Positions 35,183 through 45,754 of a stretch of 64,000 nucleotides of DNA are shown here, in pieces. Position 1 is the stretch's first letter. The number at the start of each line of letters is the position of its first letter. The notes under the pieces were generated by a model. That model made no database searches, was not told the DNA's origin, and saw only the letters and a program-made list of their open reading frames with translations. A program made the translations under genes and the position numbers. The DNA comes from Misgurnus anguillicaudatus (Eukaryota > Chordata > Actinopteri > Cypriniformes > Cobitidae), in the NCBI RefSeq assembly GCF_027580225.2, contig NC_073356.2, positions 10,865,001-10,929,000 on the forward strand, in the 5' to 3' direction.

Positions 35183-36664
35183 TATTGATTTCTGAACTGA
35201 TTTGGATGGTTATATCGTCTTGTTCCTCTGACAGATAAAGCACACGCATGCACACGTGTACACAATGTTGGCCTCACACTGATTCGCTCAGCAGGACAAA
35301 GCCATACCACCACCCACTCTTCTCTGCGCCCTATCTGCTATTGTTTGGCATAAATGTATTTCTGTGAGCAAAGCTCGCCTCCCCACAAAGCGTCAGATAA
35401 AGAGATTGGACCTGAAAGGCCGGCGCCTCTGGTGCCGAGACAGAGGACATGATGTCCCGCTGAGAGATGACCACTACTGCCCTGAATTTATACACCAACC
35501 TCGAAAATACAGTGCGAGAGATCTACACTAACCCTGCTTGAGCCTTTTGTGGGGAATATAGGTCGTGTTTTAACGCACACACTTCGCTTTCTACCGTGGA
35601 AATGGACTTATATACAGTATAGCATACACAAGCGTGCACACACATAATGTGCACACGGACAACACACAAAATTTTTTTCTCTGTGTGTGTTGAGGTTTCT
35701 TTGTCGACGGGGTCTGGTGTCACATGTGTCCGTCTATCCCCCCGATGATGAGAGTAAATGGAGGGTCACAATGAGCCCTCAGTCTTCTGAGTCTCTGGGC
35801 AAAAGCAGAGTAACAACCCCAAACAGGCAAAATAATACGGCGTTATATTTAGACGTGTCTGTCACCAAGATCTTATTTAACGCACCCAGCAGTGACATTT
35901 AACGAAACCGCTGCCAAAACGAGTCACAAATCCAGATCTGCTCAAGGTGGAGTCCTGGTTTATTGCCGTGTAGAGAACAAATACACTTTTGTCAGAATGG
36001 CACCGTATACAAACAAAGACATCTTATAGATCACACACTATAAACATCTGTATGTCATAGCAGAAAAGAAAATAATCACAAAAAGCAAATCTCAAATTGT
36101 TTCTGTAAAATAACAATGAGATTAAAAACACAACCTCATAGCAATTGTTTACTATTTTATGTTTTAGCTAAATTTGGACAAGCTAATTCATCAGCTTTTG
36201 TACGATGTGCCTCGCCCAAGTGAGGGTTGTATTGAGACTTGAGGATATTGTATAGGCAGCAAGTTGTTATCGCCGAAATAATCCTGACAATGTGATCAGG
36301 ACCAGACACGAAGGGTCTTGTATCACACTGAAGGGGCTTATTTCGAGATAATTGGCTACCTGTATATTATCCTGCTTATTACACAGCTATATTAAGGTAA
36401 GGAACATTAAATATTGATTTGAAATATTTTATTTGCATTTTTTATAAATGCAGACCTTCTGCGGAAAAAAAACTTGTATTCTTTCAGTTTTCAAGACAAG
36501 ACGTTCAAATGTCACAAACACATTATTTGGTTGAATCATTTGTAAATATAATATCATATATTTTATTATTAGACATATTTATATTCAGTTTTTATGTAAT
36601 ATTAAACTGTACCTGTCAAAATGATTTGCAGCATCCGGGTTACTGTGTGTTATTAGTTTTGAGC
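35183..36664. other. Unassigned low-repeat sequence
   Basis: No transposon ends or gene were recognised. Part of it (35250-35520) has balanced composition. The 137-codon frame at 36419-36832 is rich in Phe, Ile, Leu and Tyr because the DNA is T-rich, and I do not accept it as a gene. Confidence 0.35.
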
Positions 36665-37433
36665 CAACATGATCTCACGGAAAGTCATGTTATAATTTAT
36701 TTGTGTCTATGGCACGAATGTCTTTTTCGTGTCACTGAGCACAAATTTCTATACATAGTTTTCGTGTCGGTAGCACGACTTTGTTTTTCATTTCATTTCA
36801 TTTATTGTTTTCTTATTTTTTTCTTTTTTTAAATCACTTTCGCTAGGGGTTAGATTTGGGATTTGGGTTAGGATGTATTTTTATGTTAGGATGTACTTTT
36901 ATGTATTGGTTTCTACACAGTGGCAGCCGGTGACTTATTTTTTCAAGGGTGCTCGATGCGAAGTTCGTCACAACATGTATGTAGCCCGTCATGTGTGTGG
37001 TTCATAATTTTAAAATATGTGTTCTGCGCCTTTGAGAGATCCTGTGTGCATCACGTGTTTTGTCAAAATAAGTGCCTGCTGCAGACGCGTCTAAAGGGTT
37101 TATGATAAAAGAGACGCTTGCGTTTGCCAGATACTCCCATAATCTCATGTGTAATCAGAGTTTGTGAAAGTGAGCGTCTCTTTTTATCAAAACATGTGAT
37201 GCACACAGGATCTCTCGACACGCAGAACACATATTTTGGAAAAGGGTACCACACACATGACACTTATTTTGAAATAGCGCCCCTCGGATGAGCAGTCACG
37301 AGCTGCCACTGTTTCTACATGTTTTCTTCTCCTTTTAAAACTATTCTGGCCTGGAGTTGTGGTTTGCGTTAGGATGTTTTTTATAGAATTTTTTTATAGA
37401 AGATTAAGATTTATAGAAATTTGGGTAGCACTT
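36665..37433. repeat. Dispersed repeat carrying a hAT MITE
   Basis: The left part includes atgatctcacggaaagtcatg and cgtgtcggtagcacgac and a gggttagatttgggatttgg block. The right part resumes with gtttgcgttaggatg. Such layouts are common in fish inverted-repeat elements, but I could not delimit the ends. The hAT MITE at 36918-37311 sits in the middle. Confidence 0.4.
36918..37311 (+). mobile_element. hAT MITE with CAGTGGCAGC ends and 8-bp TSD
   Basis: The start cagtggcagccggtgac and the end gtcacgagctgccactg are inverted repeats. The flanks tttctaca at 36910-36917 and tttctaca at 37312-37319 form a perfect 8-bp duplication. The 394-bp body is non-coding. A degenerate relative lies at 428-662. 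Confidence 0.88.
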
Positions 37434-38008
37434 TATTATACAGTACGTGTACATACCTTGTACATATATGGTAAATAAGTTTTACTTACCGACAAATGTG
37501 TGGTACTTACTTTTAGGTATCTATATGGTAATTAATTGGTATCATTACTGTACTTACCAGTGGTACATACTTGGTAGTTATTATGTAACTCTAGATAAGT
37601 ACTGGGTAATAACAGATATACTTATAGTGTCGGTATACTGTAACAAACGAGAACCATTACTGTACTTACAAATAAATGTACAATATAAGTATTTAGTATT
37701 TACAGCAAGTTAGGGTAAATTACAGGTATTTATAGTGTACATATATGATAACTAATATTAAACACTACTGTACTTACAAATTGTATATGCACAATAAGTG
37801 TGTACTAGTGAATGTACCCAGTAGTTAATGTGTATGATAGTCAATGGTTGGGTTTGCCTCACAGTGACATGTATATGATGCTATATCTTAGGTGGTCGGT
37901 CCTATGTAATAACTGTGTAAAAAGCAACACTTTATTTTACAGTCCTGTTTCCATGCAGTTACCATAGACTTACTAGTGAATGTATGTCACAGGAGTGACG
38001 ATCTTTTA

Positions 38009-38043
38009 GGCGGAACCAAAAATTGGGCAAGTTTGGTTCCGCC
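38009..38043 (+). promoter_or_regulatory. 12-bp hairpin near the LTR start
   Basis: ggcggaaccaaa (38009-38020) and tttggttccgcc (38032-38043) are exact reverse complements around an 11-base loop. The same structure is conserved in the 3' LTR at about 45779-45813. It could act as a protein-binding palindrome or an RNA stem if transcribed. The function is unknown. Confidence 0.6.
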
Positions 38044-39320
38044 CGGATGTTTCCGCCCGGGCCGGTAAGAGAAGACACCGGACATCCGGTAGCGCCGCGA
38101 ACGCTGTAATCAGCTGAATTACATACAGCTGAGAGTTATTGACAGGAGCGCCGGGTGATTGGATGAGGACGACACTCAGGAGAGTATTTTAGAGCAGTTT
38201 GAACCACAGTTTGTGTGCTTAGTATCCCTGTTGTTGGTGTGTATGGAGCGCTGAGTTAGGCTCACCGGGTACGCTATTCTGGATTGTTGTATTGCTCTCT
38301 CTCTCTCGTCTGGATTCTAGACTTACATTGAGGAAGATACCGAAGACCTTATAGGTGGAGGGATTAAACGAATGCTGATCTTGGAGGAAAGAAACAAAGG
38401 CAAGACGCACCGTTGTGAGTATACGTCTGTGGAAAAGTGTTGATGGTGGCTGGAAAACGCCCTGTCTGTGCATCTGGAATTGTTGCAGTGTGAAGGCAAT
38501 CTAAAACGGAGAAATTACAGCAGTTGTGAGTAACGGAAACCTTCTTATGGGAGTGTTGTGTATGTATTTGACCTGTATGTCTCTCTGAGTGTTTCTGAAG
38601 GAGAGTGGAAGGCCCTACCCCTGAGCTAGTGTGGTGGGTGAGCCGAAGGGTCTTTGTGAGGAAAACAACTCCAGTGACGAAAACCAACACTAGGCCGTGT
38701 CACCATCGCTACATTCTCGTCCAGAGCAAAGTGAAGGGAGACGGGCGTCTAATGTGTGCACTGAGTGGTGGGTGAGTTTTGGATGCAGAAATTTTCACTT
38801 GAAGTGGTGCTGTGTAATGCTGTGTATTGCAGTGGGATTGCTGTTGTCTTGTCTGACGTACCCCCGCCTCCAGTCACTCGCTCTTGAGACGACGAAGAGG
38901 AAAGAACGGTCCTAGAGTAAGACCTGTACATGATTATGCTGTGAGTGTGTTTCAGTCTTCGAATCACGGAGTGGTATCTCGAAGTATTTTCCCAGCCAAA
39001 CGCTCGGCGGACTTGAGTTTAGGAGTGGCGGTGAAGAACTGTGCTACTTACGGTGTGTGAGTATTACCCATGATATTGCTACCTTACCTGTGTCTTTTTG
39101 ATCAACATAGAGCTTGAGGCGAAGGAGATCCGCCGGCCCGAGGTCTCGACGAAAGGGCGCCCCGGTCCAGTTTTCGATCGACCAACGGGTCTCGAGGAAA
39201 GGGCAGCGCTCGACCCGGTGAGCCGGCGTGACGGTTCTCGCCCCTCTATAGACCAACGAGCTCGCCGAGAGGGTTTTTGGCCCCCGGCGCCACCTAGGAA
39301 ACCACTGTGCCTTTGTGTCC

Positions 39321-40175
39321 CAGCAGTCATCTGTGGAGAGAGAGAGACAGCGTGAATGTCGAGATAACGAACTGTGAAGAGAGCCATACCTACCCAAAGC
39401 TGTAGTCAGCGACGAGGTGAGAGAAACCATTGGAAACCGATTCACTGTGCCTTTGTGTCCCAGCAGTCATCTGTGGAGAGAGAGAGACAGCGTGAATGTC
39501 GAGATAACGAACTGTGAAGAGAGCCATACCTACCCAAAGCTGTAGTCAGCGACGAGGTGAGAGAAACCATTGGAAACCGATTCACTGTGCCTTTGTGTCC
39601 CAGCAGTCATCTGTGGAGAGAGAGAGACAGCGTGAATGTCGAGATAACGAACTGTGAAGAGAGCCATACCTACCCAAAGCTGTAGTCAGCGACGAGGTGA
39701 GAGAAACCACTGGAAACCGATTCACTGTGCCTTTGTGTCCCAGCAGTCATCTGTGGAGAGAGAGAGACAGCGTGAATGTCGAGATAACGAACTGTGAAGA
39801 GAGCCATACCTACCCAAAGCTGTAGTCAGCGACGAGGTGAGAGAAACCATTGGAAACCGATTCACTGTGCCTTTGTGTCCCAGCAGTCATCTGTGGAGAG
39901 AGAGAGACAGCGTGAATGTCGAGATAACGCCCTGTGAAGAGAGCCATACCTACCCAAAGCTGTAGTCAGCGACGAGGTGAGAGAAACCATTGGAAACCGA
40001 TTCACTGTGCCCTTGTGTCCCAGCAGTCATCTGTGGAGAGAGAGAGACAGCGTGAATGTCGAGATAACGAACTGTGGAGAGAACCATACCTACCCAAAGC
40101 TGTAGTCAGCGACGAGGTGAGAGAAACCATTGGAAACCGATTCACTGTGCCTTTGTGTCCCAGCAGTCATCTGTG
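39321..40175 (+). repeat. 140-bp tandem repeats in the 5' LTR
   Basis: The anchor cagcagtcatctgtggaga recurs at 39321, 39461, 39601, 39741, 39881, 40021 and 40161, an exact 140-bp spacing. Units contain agagagagacagcgtgaatg, gagccatacctacccaaag and gacgaggtgag. Copies are nearly identical, suggesting recent homogenisation. The seventh copy is partial and runs into the LTR's 3' region. Confidence 0.97.
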
Positions 40176-40488
40176 GAGAAAGGGAGAACAGGGAAGGAGA
40201 GTGAGTCGACCAGCGAGGAGCTGTGCGAGATAGGCGGTGAACCGCCTCGAGCGAGCCACAGGTACACGGAATAGGAACAAGTCCATACAAACACTGACTT
40301 TGATTTATTCTGCCTCCAGGAAGGAAGAGGAGCGCGCCACGGGCAGAGGGAACCAGAGGCGGGAGCCCGTTCCCCGACGCAACCCCCGCCCCCTGTCACT
40401 CACTTGCTCGTGGCCCCCCTGGAGGGCAGAGCCGGACCTTAGTTTTAATTTCCCTTTTTCCCAATCCCCAGTACTTTTTAAATATTTA

Positions 40489-40494
40489 AATAAA
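40489..40494 (+). terminator. Polyadenylation signal in 5' LTR
   Basis: AATAAA lies about 130 bp before the LTR end, within an AT-rich patch. In the 3' LTR the corresponding patch has an extra TAAA, giving overlapping AATAAA signals at 48446-48455. Confidence 0.6.
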
Positions 40495-40623
40495 GAATAT
40501 TTTTATACTTGCCTGTTCCTCGTTGTTGTCTGGTCATTGGGTTGGTTTTGGGGACCTCCTCGAGGTGGAAGTTTAGAAGGGGCGGGGCTTACCCATTAGC
40601 GGCCCGCCCTTGGCTTGTGACAG

Positions 40624-40643
40624 CTGTTGGCGTAGTCGGCAGG
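40624..40643 (+). other. Presumed primer binding site region
   Basis: Directly after the 5' LTR the sequence reads ctgttggcgtagtcggcagg. The TTGGCG... segment starting two to five bases past the LTR is where Gypsy elements carry the complement of a tRNA 3' end, beginning TGG. I could not assign the tRNA. Confidence 0.45.
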
Positions 40644-40677
40644 ATTCCACCTCGAGTTGAGGAACCAGACTAGCCCA

Positions 40678-41637
40678 ATGACCGACAACGCGGGGCCCGC
40701 AGCCCAACCCCGTGCGGTGCCTGTCTTTATGGGCAGCCCTTGGATCCAGAAGTATGGAGGGACAGAGTCGGGAGTACGGCTAACGGAATGGAAGGCTCAG
40801 TTAGAGTATTTAGCCGACCTACAAGGCCTTAGTGTAGCCCAGCGGCTACAGTTCGTGCTGAACTCCCTAGAGGGAGAAGCGCGGCGAGAAGTACAGGCCG
40901 CCCCTGAAGCTGTCCGAACCAGTGCCCAAACTATATTCCAGTTTCTCACCGAGCAATATGGTGACCACACCCCTGTAGCCGTCCTCCGTTCCCAATTTTT
41001 TAATATTAAACAAGGCCCCCGACAACCCATTAGAGCGTTTGCCCTAAGACTGCGTGAACAGTTCACCCGGCTACAGACCCGCCGCGATCATGGGCTGGGC
41101 GACGGAGAGACTTTGTTGCGCGACCAGTTCCTTCTGGGGATGAAAGAGGGCCCCGTGAGACAGAGCCTGAGGGTCCAGTTTCGGAGAGACCCCGACCTCA
41201 CATTTGAAGATCTAAGGAAGGAGGCGCTAGCTCTGGAGGGCGATGAGGTAGAGGTGAGTGAGACCCCAGTATGCGCGGCTGTAAATGAGAGCGTGCCAAC
41301 ACAACCAGAACGCGCGGATTGGAAGCAGGCTCTGAAAGCAGAACTCTTGAAGGATGTCCGGGAACAGATGTCAGAATTATCTAGTGCTCTGTTGGGAGAG
41401 CTGCGCCAAGGTAGGGCGCGGGAGGAACCAAGGCCGGCACCCCGAGAGCGAGCATACTCGGAGAGGAGCCGAGAGCCACCTGGACGCAGCCGGGAGCCAC
41501 CTGGACGCCCAAACCGCTATGTTCGGCCCCGTTTCGAATGGGATGAGCAGGGACGGCCGATCTGCAACCGGTGTGGTGAGCCAGGACATTATAGCCGTCA
41601 GTGTGGGCCCCGCAGGGCATCGGAGGGGGGTTTTTAG
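40678..41637 (+). CDS. gag: Gag polyprotein of the LTR retrotransposon
   Basis: The frame encodes 319 residues from the first ATG (40678) to TAG at 41635-41637. The frame is open a little further upstream from a TTG at 40657, but ATG is the more likely start. The N-terminal two thirds have the helical capsid-type pattern of retrotransposon Gag (for example LSVAQRLQFVLNSLEGEA, then IFQFLTEQYGD and FALRLREQFTRLQ). After an Arg- and Pro-rich linker with a duplicated SREPPGR motif comes one zinc knuckle, CNRCGEPGHYSRQC, residues about 296-309, spacing CX2CX4HX4C. Gag would assemble cytoplasmic particles and bind element RNA. Its stop overlaps the pol frame, and a slippery heptamer at 41628-41634 lies just upstream. 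No internal stop or frameshift is seen. Confidence 0.93.
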   Translation: MTDNAGPAAQPRAVPVFMGSPWIQKYGGTESGVRLTEWKAQLEYLADLQGLSVAQRLQFVLNSLEGEARREVQAAPEAVRTSAQTIFQFLTEQYGDHTPVAVLRSQFFNIKQGPRQPIRAFALRLREQFTRLQTRRDHGLGDGETLLRDQFLLGMKEGPVRQSLRVQFRRDPDLTFEDLRKEALALEGDEVEVSETPVCAAVNESVPTQPERADWKQALKAELLKDVREQMSELSSALLGELRQGRAREEPRPAPRERAYSERSREPPGRSREPPGRPNRYVRPRFEWDEQGRPICNRCGEPGHYSRQCGPRRASEGGF

Positions 41638-44600
41638 GACTACCGGCCACAGTGGGTAGTGTGGCCGGGACCCCTCGAGAAGACCCGGGAAGAAGGGACA
41701 GCTCTAGGCAACAGATGGTCGGGCATAGCCCGGTGGCAGAAGTCAAAGTGTGTGGCAAATGGATTCAGTGCCTGGTAGACACGGGCTCACAGGTAACGAT
41801 GTTCGCAGAAAGCCTCTCCAAGGAGATATTCGGACAGGGAGGAACAAAAGGAGCGGAGGCCCCCTGGCTGACGTTGAAGGGCGCTAATGGCCTAGAAATC
41901 CCCTACATTGTCTATCGCCTGACGGATCTTGAGGTGCATGGGGTAGTCGTCCCACAAAAAGGTGTGATCATTGTTGAAGATAGGTGTTTGGGCGCCCACC
42001 GAGCCTTATTGGGCATGAATGTCCTCTCCGAATGCTGGGAGGAGATATTCCAGGCTAGGCCTGGTCCGAGGATCTCACCTACTGAGAGACCCAAGTGGGA
42101 GCGTGTAATGGCCGACTGCCGTCGGGTCCAACTGAACCAGGTTCGTAGAGATCGGGAGGAAGTGGGAAGAGTAATGTGTCGTTTTGCTTTGTCTATTCCC
42201 CCTAGGAGTGAGGCTATCGTATGGGCAAGAGTGCCCCTTCGGGAAGCGAACCCAGAGGAGTGGGTGTTGGTAGAGCCACATACAGATTGTCCACAAGTGG
42301 AGGTAGCACGGGGACTAGCAGCGGTCCACCGGGGGAGAATCCCGGTAAGAGTACGAAACGAGCACCCTTATGCAGTACAGTTATACCGGCATCAACGACT
42401 GGCTCGGCTGACGATGGTCACACCTCACCAGGTGAGGGAAGAGAGGGACGTCAGTTTTCGTCAGGTGTGCCCCACTGTGATCGAGGTGGCCCTGACCCAA
42501 ATGGATGCCCCAGTGAGTAACCAGGGGAGAGGTGTGCCAAAGCACCTAGCGGGTGAGTCGCTGCAAGGGGACGACCTGGGACAGGTACAGGCACAGAAAC
42601 TGCAGGCACTCCTTCGGAAGTGGCAACATGTGTTTGCGAGGCACGACGAGGACTACGGGTGCACCAGGGTGGTGGAACACCACATCCCCACTGGGGATGC
42701 AGGGCCAAGTAGGGAGAGATACCGACCGATCCCACCTACCTTGTATGCGGAAGTACGTACACTCCTGCAGGGCATGTTGAGCCGGGGTATTGTCCGAGAA
42801 AGTAGTAGTCCCTGGGCGGCCCCCATCGTGCTCGTACAAAAGAAGACAGGAGCTTGGAGGTTCTGTGTTGACTATCGCAAGCTGAACCTGGTAACTAAGA
42901 AAGACGCCTTCCCCTTACCACGAATCGAAGACTCCCTCGCTAGCCTTACGCAGTCGGCCTGGTATTCCACCTTAGATCTGGCCAGTGGATATTGGCAGGT
43001 GCAAGTAGCCGAGGCAGACCGGGAGAAGACCGCCTTCACGACCCCGTTCGGACTATTTGAATGGGACCGGATGCCTTTCGGGCTCTGCAACGCTCCGGCC
43101 ACCTTCCAACGCTTGATGCAACGCTGTCTTGGAGGTCAGTTGATGGAGTCAGTGTTGGTATATTTGGATGATGTGATTGTGTATTCCCCAGATTTCGATT
43201 CCCACCTCCGGCACCTAGAGGAAGTCTTCCGCGCCATGGAAAGGTACGGGCTGAAGCTGCAGCCGGACAAATGCCACTTGCTGCGGCGGGAAGTGAAGTT
43301 CCTGGGCCATGTGGTCAGCGCAGCGGGGGTGGCCGTGGACCCCGAGAAAGTCGCTGCAGTAAAGGATTGGGACGCACCTAAGACTGTGAGGCAAGTACGA
43401 TCCTTTCTGGGGTTCGTGGGATACTATAGGAGATTTATTAAGGATTTCTCGAAGGTTGCCAAGCCCCTTAACCAGTTGCTGGTTGGCACGGGACGAAGCC
43501 GGGGCCGTGGATCGCCCTCTATTAACTGGGACAATGATTGTGAGGTGGCTTTTCAGAGGCTGAAGCAGGAGTTGTTACAGGCTCCCATCTTGGCGTATGC
43601 TGACTTTTCTGAACCTTTTGTCTTATATACAGACGCGAGCAACCTGGGACTGGGGGCAGTATTGGCCCAACGGCAAGAGGGAACGGAGCGGGTGATCGCT
43701 TATGCGAGCCGGAGTCTCCACCCGGCAGAGAGGAACGACGCGAACTACAGCTCCTTCAAGCTGGAACTGCTGGCCCTGAAGTGGGCCTTGAGCGAAAAGT
43801 TCAAGGACTACCTTTGGGGAGCTAAGGTGACAGTCATCACCGATAACAACCCTCTAGTACATTTACAGACGGCGAAGCTGGGGGCCGTGGAGCAACGATG
43901 GGTGGCTCAGCTGGCCAACTTCGATTACAAGCTGCAGTATCGGCCTGGACGAGAGCACACGAACGCGGACGTCCTTTCCAGACTACCAGAGGGAAAGAGC
44001 CCCAGGCATCAGGGGTATCGAAGGGAGAATAGCCGTGAGGAGGGCTACATGATAGGGGCCGTGGAGGCGCCAGGAGGCCAGCAGGAAGTTGCACCAGGGA
44101 ACTGGGGGTGGGACCCCCGCCGTTGGATAGAGAGGCAGGCCCAGGACCGGGACGTGTGTCAGGTGAGGACGTGGGTAGAGCAGGGCCGACGGCCCACGCC
44201 AGCGGAGAGGCTGGCCCAGACAGAGACTGGAAAGAAGTTGCTGGGACAGTGGGAGAAGCTGGAGCTACAGGAGGGAGTGCTCTGTAGGAAGACCCGCGAT
44301 CCGAAAGTGGGCGAAGAAGTGTGCCAGATCGTGGTGCCTGCCAACCAGGTAAACGCACTGGTCTCAGTCTATCATGACCAGTTGGGACACCAGGGACAGG
44401 AGAGGACCGTATCCCTACTGCGTAGATTCTTCTATTGGCCGGGATTGGAGGCGTCTGTGCACGACTTAATTCAAGCTTGCCCCCGGTGCATGCTGTTTAA
44501 ATCCAGACGAGAGGCCCGAGCACCGATGGTACCCATTCACGCGAAAGCCCCCCTCCACATAATGGCAATGGACTTCCTGACGCTGGGCCGCCCTCAAGAT

Positions 44601-45734
44601 CGATATCAAAATATTCTGGTAATCACTGACCTATTCACCAAATACGCCTGGGCAGTCCCGACGCTCGATCAGACAGCCAACACCACCGCCACAGCTCTAT
44701 GGCGAAATGTGTTCCAGACATTTGGGTGTCCCGAGTTCCTGCACTCCGACCAGGGGGCAAACTTTGAATCCAAGGTAATCCGTGAGTTATGCCAGTTGTA
44801 TGGATGTACCAAAACCCACACCACGTCGTATCATCCCCAGGGGAACGGAAGCTGTGAGAGGTTCAATCAGACCCTATTGGGGCTACTGGGGACTTTAGAT
44901 CAACGGCAGCAGAGCGATTGGGTGAGTGCTTTACCAAACCTTTTGCAAGCATATAACAACAGTGTTCATAGCACGACGGGGTATGCCCCTACTTACCTGA
45001 TGTTCGGCAGGCACGTACGGATGCCCACTGACCTGGTCCTGGGAGTAGCAGCAGACCGGGAAGAAGTGAGTGTGACGGAGTGGGTGGGGCGCCATCACCA
45101 GCGCTTACACTTTGCGTACGAACAAGTTTCTAGGAAGATACAGATGGCAGGAGAAAGGAACAAACGCTTGTATGATCGGACCGCTCCAGATGCCCCCCTG
45201 TTACCAGGTGAGAGGGTTCTGGCGAGGGATAACCGGCGGCAAGGAAAGGGAAAGCTAAGCGACCGCTGGGAGGCTATCCCGTATGTGGTGTGCAAGCAGC
45301 AGAGACCAGGACAGCCGGTGTACACCATTCGGCCCGAAGGAAAACCTGGCCCCGAACGCGTAGTACATCGGAACATGCTCCGCCCCTGTCCGAATTACCC
45401 CGAGGCTGTGATAGAGGGGCCCACAGAGCCAGTACCGGCGGCCCCCTGGATGGAGGGATGGGCTGTGGTACCAGGTCGACCTGTGGTGGCGATACCCCCG
45501 GCCGCCCAGAGGCAGCCAGAAATAGCACCCGAGCCAGCTGAACCCCCAGTGGCCCAGATACCGCCTGAGTTGGTACCTGAGCCGGTTGAACCCCCGGCGG
45601 CCCAGATGCAACCAGAGGTAGTACCCGAGCCAGTCGAACCCGAGTCACCCGTGAGACGCTCCCAACGGGAGAGCCGAGGACGCCCCCCTGCCCGGTACGG
45701 TGAGTGGACGACGCCGAGGCATTCCAGGGACTAG
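41601..45734 (+). CDS. pol: Pol polyprotein (protease, RT, RNase H, integrase)
   Basis: The frame is -1 relative to gag and overlaps it. Translation most likely enters by frameshifting near 41634; the ATG at 41601 is probably incidental. Residues are numbered from that ATG. Protease has LVDTGSQ with Asp60. Reverse transcriptase has CVDYRKLN, MPFGLCNAPATFQ and the catalytic YLDD at 521-524. RNase H has YTDAS with Asp678. Integrase has an HHCC zinc region (HDQLGHQG, CPRC) and a D,D(35)E core: Asp991, Asp1050 (HSDQG) and Glu1086. The order places it in Ty3/Gypsy. The C-terminus has three 16-residue Pro/Glu-rich repeats and no recognisable chromodomain. No internal stop is present over 1377 codons, so the enzyme may be functional. 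Confidence 0.96.
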   Translation: MWAPQGIGGGFLGLPATVGSVAGTPREDPGRRDSSRQQMVGHSPVAEVKVCGKWIQCLVDTGSQVTMFAESLSKEIFGQGGTKGAEAPWLTLKGANGLEIPYIVYRLTDLEVHGVVVPQKGVIIVEDRCLGAHRALLGMNVLSECWEEIFQARPGPRISPTERPKWERVMADCRRVQLNQVRRDREEVGRVMCRFALSIPPRSEAIVWARVPLREANPEEWVLVEPHTDCPQVEVARGLAAVHRGRIPVRVRNEHPYAVQLYRHQRLARLTMVTPHQVREERDVSFRQVCPTVIEVALTQMDAPVSNQGRGVPKHLAGESLQGDDLGQVQAQKLQALLRKWQHVFARHDEDYGCTRVVEHHIPTGDAGPSRERYRPIPPTLYAEVRTLLQGMLSRGIVRESSSPWAAPIVLVQKKTGAWRFCVDYRKLNLVTKKDAFPLPRIEDSLASLTQSAWYSTLDLASGYWQVQVAEADREKTAFTTPFGLFEWDRMPFGLCNAPATFQRLMQRCLGGQLMESVLVYLDDVIVYSPDFDSHLRHLEEVFRAMERYGLKLQPDKCHLLRREVKFLGHVVSAAGVAVDPEKVAAVKDWDAPKTVRQVRSFLGFVGYYRRFIKDFSKVAKPLNQLLVGTGRSRGRGSPSINWDNDCEVAFQRLKQELLQAPILAYADFSEPFVLYTDASNLGLGAVLAQRQEGTERVIAYASRSLHPAERNDANYSSFKLELLALKWALSEKFKDYLWGAKVTVITDNNPLVHLQTAKLGAVEQRWVAQLANFDYKLQYRPGREHTNADVLSRLPEGKSPRHQGYRRENSREEGYMIGAVEAPGGQQEVAPGNWGWDPRRWIERQAQDRDVCQVRTWVEQGRRPTPAERLAQTETGKKLLGQWEKLELQEGVLCRKTRDPKVGEEVCQIVVPANQVNALVSVYHDQLGHQGQERTVSLLRRFFYWPGLEASVHDLIQACPRCMLFKSRREARAPMVPIHAKAPLHIMAMDFLTLGRPQDRYQNILVITDLFTKYAWAVPTLDQTANTTATALWRNVFQTFGCPEFLHSDQGANFESKVIRELCQLYGCTKTHTTSYHPQGNGSCERFNQTLLGLLGTLDQRQQSDWVSALPNLLQAYNNSVHSTTGYAPTYLMFGRHVRMPTDLVLGVAADREEVSVTEWVGRHHQRLHFAYEQVSRKIQMAGERNKRLYDRTAPDAPLLPGERVLARDNRRQGKGKLSDRWEAIPYVVCKQQRPGQPVYTIRPEGKPGPERVVHRNMLRPCPNYPEAVIEGPTEPVPAAPWMEGWAVVPGRPVVAIPPAAQRQPEIAPEPAEPPVAQIPPELVPEPVEPPAAQMQPEVVPEPVEPESPVRRSQRESRGRPPARYGEWTTPRHSRD
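41628..41634 (+). promoter_or_regulatory. -1 ribosomal frameshift heptamer G-GGT-TTT
   Basis: In the gag frame the codons are GGG GGT TTT TAG, so G-GGT-TTT fits the X-XXY-YYZ rule with the stop codon next. A -1 slip gives GGG TTT TTA GGA in the pol frame, which then stays open to 45734. The related GGGUUUA heptamer is established in the yeast L-A virus. I did not identify the downstream stimulatory structure. Confidence 0.8.
45501..45644 (+). repeat. Three 48-bp repeats encoding the Pol tail
   Basis: Units begin at 45501, 45549 and 45597 and each encodes 16 residues with the pattern (A/V)AQxxPE-(I/L/V)-xPEPxEPP. The repeats stay in frame, so they extend Pol by an acidic, proline-rich tail. 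Copy number may vary between elements. Confidence 0.9.
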
Positions 45735-45745
45735 AATGCATTGGC

Positions 45746-45754
45746 GGGGGAGGA
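45746..45754 (+). other. Polypurine tract
   Basis: The sequence gggggagga directly abuts the TG of the 3' LTR and is the expected plus-strand primer of reverse transcription. It lies 12 bases after the pol stop codon. Confidence 0.8.

Larger units (their letters stand above)
37985..40622 (+). repeat. 5' LTR (2638 bp)
   Basis: It starts TGTCACAGGAGTGACG and ends CCCTTGGCTTGTGACA. It matches the 3' LTR at about 98-99% over the first 1.3 kb by hand count (about 17 substitutions). It carries a hairpin near its start, 140-bp tandem units, and an AATAAA signal at 40489-40494. It lacks a 186-bp segment present in the 3' LTR. At 2.6 kb it is several times longer than most Gypsy LTRs. Confidence 0.95.

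Noticed and set aside
36419..36832. 137-codon hydrophobic open frame
   Set aside because: Composition is driven by T-rich DNA, and it ends in a T-tract inside a dispersed repeat.
38219..38967. Several 70-110 codon frames in the LTRs
   Set aside because: They recur on both strands in both LTRs with frame-changing differences between copies (for example a 2-bp indel at about 46249), so they are unlikely to be coding.
43837..44358. 173-codon antisense frame within pol
   Set aside because: Shadow of the GC-rich pol coding sequence; no independent motif. Other frames overlapping gag and pol were rejected for the same reason.
45735..45745. Envelope gene between pol and the 3' LTR
   Set aside because: Only 20 bases separate the pol stop from the LTR, so there is no room for env. 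The element is a non-enveloped retrotransposon type.
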